NCBI GenBank assembly: GCA_025506515.1
Contig: CM046454.1
Location: forward strand, 35,813,699-35,877,698
Length of the DNA stretch: 64,000 nt
From: Flaveria trinervia
Taxonomy: Eukaryota > Streptophyta > Magnoliopsida > Asterales > Asteraceae
Reading direction: 5' to 3'
A model generated the notes under the pieces. It saw only the letters and a program-made list of their open reading frames with translations, searched no databases and was not told the origin of the DNA. Positions 56,963 through 64,000 of this stretch are shown piece by piece. Positions within the stretch are counted from its first letter, which is position 1; every line of letters begins with the position of its first letter. Made by a program: the position numbers and the translations under genes.

Positions 56963-58390
56963 ACTTATACGAATGCATACATGTTTTATACATGCTTGTT
57001 CACGGTTTTGTGGTGTTTGACACCACATACCCGTGAGTAAGTGGGCTGAAATATGTCCCCCTTTGATTTCTTAAAGATATTACTTTATGCATGTAAGGAT
57101 CTTTAAAAATCTAGGTCATTAGATGTTTGTTTGTATGGACAAAACCCATTTGTTCTTGGTTTATGTTGGCCAACAACATGGGCTAAAAAGGGGCTGCCAT
57201 AAATCGAACATGGGTGAATATTTGGATATGTTGTTTTGGTTATGCATAACAAAGCGTTGACCTTGTGGATTGATTGATTGGTTGTCATGTTATTTTCGTT
57301 TGGCTATGTAATAATTAAATTTTTTATGTTTCAAGTCTTGTTTTGTAATCTATTCATTCATATGGTTTGTAATAAATAGATTAGGAGTTTTTCCTTTACA
57401 AGAAAAATTGTATTAGGATACATATTTTGTAAGGATGCTCTAGATCAAGATTTGAAGAAAATGGACAAAGAGGATGCTTGAAGATATGGATTCAAGTGGG
57501 AGTCCTTTTGTCAACCTTGTGTCATGTTCTTAACCCTTAGGACAAGACCTCTTGACACACTTGTTTTGGCTAAACAAGTGTGCTCAACTTAGTATGCTTT
57601 GTTATGCATATATGTATGTTTTGTTTATGTTTGGTAGAATGCACATGATGATGTTTGTTTTGATATTTGGTTGTGATTAACAAACCGTCTATTAATACGA
57701 GCTATTAACAAGTAATTGGTTCTCAATCATTAAGCATAAATAGAATGGTTCTATAAAAGGAGTTAATGGTTTGCAAAATAAAATGGGTGTTATTTAAAAG
57801 AACGAATAGGGTACCATATGGTTGAATGCATACAAGCATATGGTACATAGACTTTTCTAAAACATGGATTGTGATATTGTAAATCCCTTTTGTAAACAAG
57901 TTAAACACCATCCTTTTACACAACACTTAGGTTACTTGCAAACTCTTAGTGGGATAAAGGTCACCTAACTACTTTGAGGGAACTTGTAACTCGAGGTGAG
58001 AATACCATGTTAGTGGGATAAAGGTCACCTAACCACTTATGAAGTAAACTCACACGTGTGTGTAAGTAGGACGACTTGGTTTGTAAAATATATTGAATGG
58101 ATCACCTAAAATATGTTTTACAAAAGGTGTTGATGGGATAAACATGCCGTTATGAACATAAGATGTTCAAACGATCCCATACCACTAGTAGTTGCAATAG
58201 GTTGCAATTATCATTCATGACTACCTTGTTTATTTAAGTAATGGGATAAAGGTCACCTAACCAATATTTAAATATAACATTGGATTCTAAAATTTTATTT
58301 ATTAACAGTCTATGAGACTTAAAGGGTATTAATAAATGAAATATAATTATACCAACGATTACTAAAATGGAACTTTGTAAAATCTTGTAG
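56963..58390 (+). other. Leader of element H with repeated motif
   Basis: 1.4 kb without a convincing ORF between primer site and gag. GGGATAAAGGTCACCTAAC occurs three times (57951-57969, 58015-58033, 58243-58261), with a weaker GGGATAAACATGCCG near 58136. Such leaders normally hold the RNA dimerisation and packaging signals. Confidence 0.7.
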
Positions 58391-59290
58391 ATGGCCGACA
58401 ACAACAACGCAAATAATGATGTACCAAACCAAAACAACCAATCCCTAAGGGCGATCCTTCAAAGGGATCGTCTAACACCTAACAACTTCATGGATTGGTA
58501 TCGCAACTTGAGAATCATTCTCAAGCAAGAAAAGCGAGCCTACATCCTTGATGATCCCATCCTCGATGAACCAAACGAGGAGGATGTTAAGGCCTATAAT
58601 GATTGGGTTAAATATGTGGAAGACTCCATCCAAGTCTCTTGCCTAATGTTAGCAAGTATGACACCCGACCTCCAAAAGGAGTATGAGCTCCATGGAGCTT
58701 ATGACATGATCACTTAGTTGCGGGAAACGTTCCAGCAACAAGCTAGAGTGGAGCGCTTCGAAATGGTTCGAGCGCTTCATGCATGTCGGATGGAGGAATC
58801 CCAATCAGTTTCATCTTATGTTCTTAAGATGAAAAGCCACATCGACCGCCTTCAAAGGCTAAACTGTCCTGTCTCAAAGGAGTTGGCCACGGATTTGATC
58901 CTTAATGGCCTAACTAAAAGGTTTGAGGCGTTTGTCATGAATTACAACATGAACGGATGGGACAATAGCATAAATGAACTTCATTCAATGCTCAAATCAG
59001 CCGAGGCGGGAATGGGTAAAAGGGTTTTACCCGTTCTCACCATTAATGAAGGTGGAGAAGAAGAAGGTCTCTAACCCCTCCCAAGGCATCAGTTGCCAAA
59101 AGAAAGGGGCACGTTGGGGGAAAGGGGAAGATGGTTGTTAGGGCGGAACCTCCGAAGCCCAAGGAGAAGAAGCAAAAGGTTGTTGTAAACGACCCATGCT
59201 TGAAATGTGGTGAGATAGGGCATTGGATGAGAAATTGTCTAGTCTATCTCAAAGAGTTGAGATAAAAGAGGGATGCAGGGAAAACATCAG
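58391..59290 (+). pseudogene. Gag of element H, broken
   Basis: It starts at ATG 58391 (MADNNNANNDVPNQNNQSL). The capsid-like domain includes LTPNNFMDWYRNLRIILKQE, a TAG at 58715-58717, LRETFQQQARVERFEMVRALHACRM and LILNGLTKRFEAFVMNYNMNG. A shift near 59060-59090 precedes a Lys-rich stretch and the intact knuckle CLKCGEIGHWMRNC (59197-59238), then TAA at 59263. It is much shorter than gag of A/G and lacks their long linker. Confidence 0.9.
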
Positions 59291-60842
59291 GTATAATTTA
59301 CATGATACATGTTGAGCTAAATGTTATTTCTTCTAACACATGGGTATTAGATACCGGATGTGGAACTCACATTTGCAATTGTTGCAGGGGTTCAAAAGAA
59401 ATGAGCATTATGCAAAAGGGGAAATAAGTCTCTTCATGGGCAATGGTGCAAAGGTTCACGTGGAAGCCCAAGGAGGCTACATTTTGAAGCTTCCAAGTGG
59501 TTTGGAAGTCATTTTATATAATGTATTATATGCTCCGAGTTTGACTAGGAACATAATTTCTGTTTCCTGTTTAAGACAATATGATTATGATTCCAAGTTT
59601 GTTGGCAATGATATTCATGTTTCTTTAAATCATATGTTTTATTTTAAGGCAATACCTTGTAATGGTATTTATGAATTGGTTCATGAAAACACAACATATG
59701 ATAGCTCAATATACCAAGCAACCACCAAAAGGCTCAAATTAGATTTGAGTGATACCTACCTTTGGCATTGTCGTCTTGGTCATATAAACAAGAAACGTAT
59801 ACAAACACTTCAAAAGAATGGTCTTTTAAAAACAAGTGAATGTGATTCATATGATGTATGTGAATCTTGTTTAGAAGGAAAAATGACTAAGGCACCCTTT
59901 AGTGGGACTAACGAAAGGGCAAAAGATTTATTAGGTATCATACATTCAGATGTATGTTGCCCTTTTAAGCCAATGACTAGGAATGGTGAAAGATACTTCA
60001 TTACCTTCACCGACGATTATAGTCGCTATGGGTATGTGTACTTATTAAGGCACAAAGATGAAGCTTTTGAAATGTTCAAAATCTTCAAGAATGAAGTAGA
60101 AAATCAGCTCAACAAATCAATTAAAGTTCTCCGCACCGATAGGGGTGGTGAATACCTAAGTGATGTTTTTCAAGATCATCTTAGGAGTTGTGGGATTGTC
60201 TCACAACTCACTCCACCTGGAACACCACAACATAATGGTGTGTCTGAGAGGAGGAATCGAACCTTATTGGATATGGTCCGATCTATGATGGCTAGAAGCA
60301 CATTACCTCTATCATTTTGGGGTTTCGCTTTTCTCTCCGCGGCCCGTATTTTAAATATGGCCCCAACCAAAAAGGTGGAAAGGACACCTTTTGAGATATG
60401 GAATGGAAGAGTTCCATCCCTATCATACTTAAGGATTTGGGGTTGTGAGGCTTATGTTAAGACTCCACCCCTAACAAATTGGAAGTCCGATCCACCAAGT
60501 GCTTTTTTGTAGGATATCCTAGAGATTCTATGCGATATTATTTCTATGATCCACCGGAAAAAAAGGTGTTTGTTGCTAGAAAGGGTGAGTTCTTAGAAAC
60601 AACGTTCCTTATGGAAGGAACTAGCAGTAGAAAAGTGGATCTTGAGGAGGATCAAGAACCACAGCCCGATGCACGTTTGGTTGAAACTGGCACTCAACAT
60701 GAGGATGTTGAGGATGATCAAGCGGTTGATCAATACACACAAAACGTTCGGAGAAGTGGTAGAACTACTAATCCACCTGAAAGATATGGATTTTTCATGG
60801 ATGGATGCTATGTGGTAGATTCAGATGAACCAACCACATACC
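59291..60842 (+). pseudogene. Protease-integrase of element H, broken
   Basis: Protease: TWVLDTGCGTHICN at 59338-59380, then a shift near 59385, LFMGNGAKVHVEAQGGY and VLYAPSLTRNIISVSCL. Integrase zinc region: LWHCRLGHINKKRIQTL and CDSYDVCESCLEGKM. Core: IHSDVCCPF, LRTDRGGEYLSDVFQDHLRSCGI and PQHNGVSERRNRTLLDM, so the D,D,E residues are all present. The C-terminal part has LSFWGFAFLSAARILN and LRIWGCEAYVK, a shift near 60478, then KCFFVGYPRDSMRYYFYDP. The open stretch 59340-60512 is 390 codons. Confidence 0.92.
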
Positions 60843-62409
60843 ATGATGCAGTGTCCAATTCGGATTGTGACAAATGGCTTGAGGTCATGAACGTTGAGAT
60901 GCAATCCATGTATGACAATCAAGTTTGGGAACTTGTTGTACCACCTCTCAACTCTAAGGTAGTTGGAAGTAAGTGTGTTTTCAAGAAGAAAACTGACATG
61001 CATGGAAACTTGGATACTTATAAGGCTAGACTTGTAGCAAAGGGTTTTACTTAAACTCAAGGAGTTGATTATGATGAAACGTTCTCACCTGTTGCGATGC
61101 TAAAGTCAATAAGGATATTGTTTGCCATAGCTGCTCATTATGATTATGAGATTTGGCAAATGGATGTCAAAACCGCTTTCCTGAATGGATATCTTGAGGA
61201 AGATATCTATATGGTTCAGCCTGAAGGTTTTGTTAATCCAAAACATCCTAATAAAGTATGCAAGTTAAAGAAATCAATCTATGGATTGAAACAAGTGTCA
61301 AGAAGCTGGAATCAACGTTTTGATGAGGAAGTCAAGAAATTTGGCTTCATCAAAAACGCTGATGAAGCTTGTGTGTATAAGAAGGCTAGTGGGAGCATAA
61401 TAACTTTCCTAGTATTATATGTCGATGACATTCTACTGTTTGGGAATGACGTTCCAACAATGGAAGGTGTAAAAGCTGGCTTGGAAGCTGCTTTTCCATT
61501 AAGGATCTTGGTGAAGCCGCCTATGTTCTGGGAAGAAAGATCTATAGGGATAGATCGAGGCGGCTGATTGGTTTGAATCAAAGTGCATACACTGACAAAA
61601 TCTTGAAAATGTTCAAAATGGAAAACTCTAAGAAAGGTACTGTACCTATTCAAAGAGGGACAATATTGAGTACGACTCAATGTCCAAGCTCAAAGGAGGA
61701 GCAAAATAGAATGAAGGGAATCCCATATGCATCTGCTATAGGATCCATCATGTATGCAATGATATGCACTAGACCGGACGTATCATGCGCTTTAAGCATG
61801 ACAAGTAGATACCAGCAAAATCCTGGTGATAGTCATTGGATGGCTGTCAAGAACATTCTAAAGTACCTAAGGAGGACTAAGGACATGTTCTTGATCTACG
61901 GGTCTGGTGAAGAGGAACTCGTTGTAAAGGGATACACGGATGCGAGTTTCCAAACCGATCGGGATGATTCACGATCTCAATCGGGGTACATCTTTATTCT
62001 GAATGGGGGAGCTGTTTCATGGAAAAGCTCATAGCAAGAAGTCGTATCGTTGTCCACTACAGAGTCAGAATACATCGCCGCTTCAATGGCAACACAGGAA
62101 GCTGCATGGCTGAAGAAATTCATAGCCGATCTAGGGGTAATCCCTTCCATTCAGGATCCTCTGGAGATTCTTTGTGATAACGAGGGTGCGATTGCACAAA
62201 TCAAGGAACCCCGTGCACATCAGAAAACAAGGCACATTGAGCGGAGATTCAACTACATAACGGATGAAGTTGAAAAGGGAAAGATATGTATTCGCAAAGT
62301 TCACACCGATAAAAACATTGCGGATCCACTCACATAACTCCTTGAAAAGGCAAAGCATGAAGGTCATGCTTGTGCCATGGGACTTCGATATTCTAGTTAC
62401 TGGATTTGA
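60843..62409 (+). pseudogene. Reverse transcriptase-RNase H of element H, broken
   Basis: RT: SDCDKWLEVMNVEMQSMYDNQVWELV, SKCVFKKKTDMHGNLDTYKARLVAKGFT, stop 61052-61054, WQMDVKTAFLNGYLEEDIYMVQPEGF, IYGLKQVSRSWNQRFDE and catalytic YVDD (61418-61429). A shift near 61500 precedes MNQSAYTDKILKMFKM. RNase H: YTDASFQTDRDDSRSQSGYIF, stop 62032-62034, STTESEYIAASMATQEAAWL, CDNEGAIAQIKEPRAHQKTRHIERRFNYI; stop 62335-62337 shortens it by 24 codons relative to the open frame, which ends at TGA 62407-62409. Confidence 0.92.
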
Positions 62410-63170
62410 TTTTATATTTTGTATTTGGATATTAGAACTTATGTTTTTTGGGCTTAATTATATGGCTATAACTTTCATTTGTTCTTCTATTTTAGCATGT
62501 CTTAAATCGGTGAATAAATAAGTTATTCTAAACGTTCGTAGTCGATCATGCTTGTGGGAACAACTGTGAATGTAAGACTATAATGAACTTGGATTGGTTG
62601 ATATTCATAAGGTATGAATATAAAGCAAGAGGTTGCTACCAAAGTTCATTGATATCTATGGGATTTAGATATTGGACCGACCTGCTCTCAGTTATTTCTA
62701 CATGGAATCTTTGTGATTAGTCATAAGAGATATTGAGTAAAGGCGAATATCATTTTATCCTCAGACCTGAGATACATATTGGGTCTTGATATTCACCAAG
62801 TATTGTACTTTAACTTAGTTCTTTGCTGTTCTAAAATATTGGCAGTACATAAGGCTGAGTTCAGGTATGACATAAGGTGATTGTGAGACACGTATGTAGT
62901 CAAGATGGAATTTGTTCCTCTTATTCGTTGAGAGTTAGATGTCTAAGGCCTGTTAAAATTAAATCATCGGAGAATGACCATTCTATGTCTCTTGGATTTA
63001 ATATGACATCTGTAACAAAAGGATAGATGATTAATTCACCTAAATCATATTCAAGTAAGGTGCTTGAATGGGATGATGTTATTGAATGGCACTTAGTCAT
63101 ATACATTAGGGGTAGCAAACCGTTGCTAGGCGTCATTTGCTGCTTGCATCAATCTCCTATGAATCTTGTG
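62410..63170 (+). other. 3' untranslated part of element H
   Basis: About 760 bases without a convincing ORF between RNase H and the purine tract. No array or hairpin motif comparable to those of A, D and G is visible here. Confidence 0.7.
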
Positions 63171-63182
63171 CAAGTGGGAGAT
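63171..63182 (+). other. Polypurine tract of element H
   Basis: CAAGTGGGAGAT lies directly before TGTTGG of the 3' LTR. Confidence 0.88.
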
Positions 63183-64000
63183 TGTTGGATTCAATCTGCC
63201 CAAGATACTTATTAAATTGATGTGGCTAGTGTGGTATGATCCAAGCCGGGTCATACCCAATAACAAGCCAAACAAACACCAATAAATATTTATTGGTTGA
63301 TAAGATCAAACAAATAAATATAAGCACCAATTTAGAAACCGGGTTTTCTAAATCATTACTTTTGTAAATAAACAGATTATATAGATAATTTGTTCATGAG
63401 GAATTATTTGTTTCATTACTTAAATTGGTTAAACAATGACAAATAATAGTCTGTGTTAGTGCTATAAAATTAAAATGGTTTAATTTTATAAAAACTAAAG
63501 TGCAAGAGTGTATATTTTGTAAAATTTAAAATGAGAGGGAAACCAAAGGGGACCAAAAATCGGCCGCCCCTTTTGGTCTTGGGAGTCCCCTTGTTTTGTT
63601 CCAAGGACATGCAAGGCTCTTTATTTGATAACTAAAAAAACACACTCTTGCATTTTTTGATCTTCACTCTAACAACACACAAAAGAATAGAACTCTATCC
63701 TTTCTCTCTAAAGATTCTCGGTTTTTTGAGTTGGATGAACAAGCTCTTTCAGCTTTCAAGAAGTGTTCTTGGCTGGAAAGTCTAACTTGAACAGGGTTCT
63801 ACAAGTTGGTGTTGAAAAACCTAGCAAGTGGGTGTTTGTACAAGCTTGGGGTATCATCTCTTGAGGTCTTCTTGTTTGAAGATTCAGCCACAAACTCATC
63901 TTTTTCACCTCTACAATAGCGATTTCCAGCAGCTCCAAAGGTTGTATATTCATTTTTTTTTGTATTTATTTTGTATAATGATCCATGGTTTGGGGTTTGC
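63183..64000 (+). repeat. 3' LTR of element H, cut by window end
   Basis: It starts TGTTGGATTCAATCTGCCC and aligns with 56018-56834. Small differences include an extra G near 63343. About 110 further bases should lie beyond the window. Confidence 0.93.

Larger units (their letters stand above)
56018..64000 (+). mobile_element. Element H: Ty1/copia retrotransposon, youngest of the nest
   Basis: Two LTRs in view (56018-56947 and 63183 onward), an atypical primer site, a 1.4-kb leader, gag-pol and a purine tract. It has no extra ORF. LTR copies differ at about 25-30 of some 815 comparable bases by eye (about 96-97% identical). Gag-pol has five nonsense codons (58715, 59263, 61052, 62032, 62335) and four frameshifts (about 59060-59090, 59385, 60478, 61500). 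Lineage within copia not assigned; it is not SIRE-like. It inserted into the G aORF. Confidence 0.93.

Noticed and set aside
62921..63136. Small ORFs between RNase H and 3' LTR of H as an extra gene
   Set aside because: They are short, on both strands, and show no counterpart to the extra ORF of A, D or G.
56018..64000. H as a functional element because it is the youngest
   Set aside because: Five nonsense codons and four frameshifts in gag-pol rule out autonomy; their number is roughly what 3-4% LTR divergence would predict.

Overview
The window is about 64 kb of AT-rich plant nuclear DNA made almost entirely of decayed LTR retrotransposons. I see no host protein gene, rRNA, tRNA or CRISPR array. 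The Ty1/copia gene order (gag, protease, integrase, RT, RNase H), primer sites that match or resemble the plant initiator-Met tRNA 3' end, and a long extra ORF after RNase H (SIRE/Maximus-type layout) point to a seed plant, most likely a eudicot. The extra ORF's N-terminal domain reminds me of proteins common in Asteraceae genomes; that is recollection, not something the window proves.

Layout, left to right. Element A (minus, 1-11686; 3' LTR cut by the window edge) is a SIRE-like copia inserted in an older minus-strand remnant, B (11687-12866). B is fused at a short microhomology to element C (minus). C is split: RNase H and most of RT lie at 12862-14075; RT N-terminus, integrase, protease, gag, primer site and 5' LTR lie at 30852-36535. 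The split is caused by element D (minus, 14076-30851), a SIRE-like copia that itself contains a solo LTR (19229-21205). An unassigned non-coding stretch (36536-38384) precedes element E (minus pol, 38385-41466). E is interrupted by F (plus, 41467-44623), F by G (plus, 44624-56017), and G by H (plus, 56018 to beyond 64000). H is a different copia lineage with two LTRs in view.

Every gag, pol and extra ORF carries stops or frameshifts, so nothing here looks able to move by itself. The genes would once have worked together as usual: gag forms the particle, protease cuts the polyprotein, RT/RNase H copies the RNA from the tRNA primer, and integrase inserts the copy. The role of the extra ORF (about 1,150 codons in A and D) is unknown.

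The most unusual signal is that each SIRE-like family carries its own short inverted motif, arrayed in the LTR and again in the non-coding gap between RNase H and the extra ORF. In two families (A/B/G and C) the motif is also dense inside the coding gag-protease linker. The motifs are AACTACTG/CAGTAGTT with CAGCTG and CAGTACTT variants (A, B, G), CCGCATTTG/CAAATGCGG (D, F) and TTCGGAA/TTCCGAA (C). An AGTTTCGC/GCGAAACT motif occurs in the solo LTR and in the stretch beside E. I flag this as a candidate self-recognition system.
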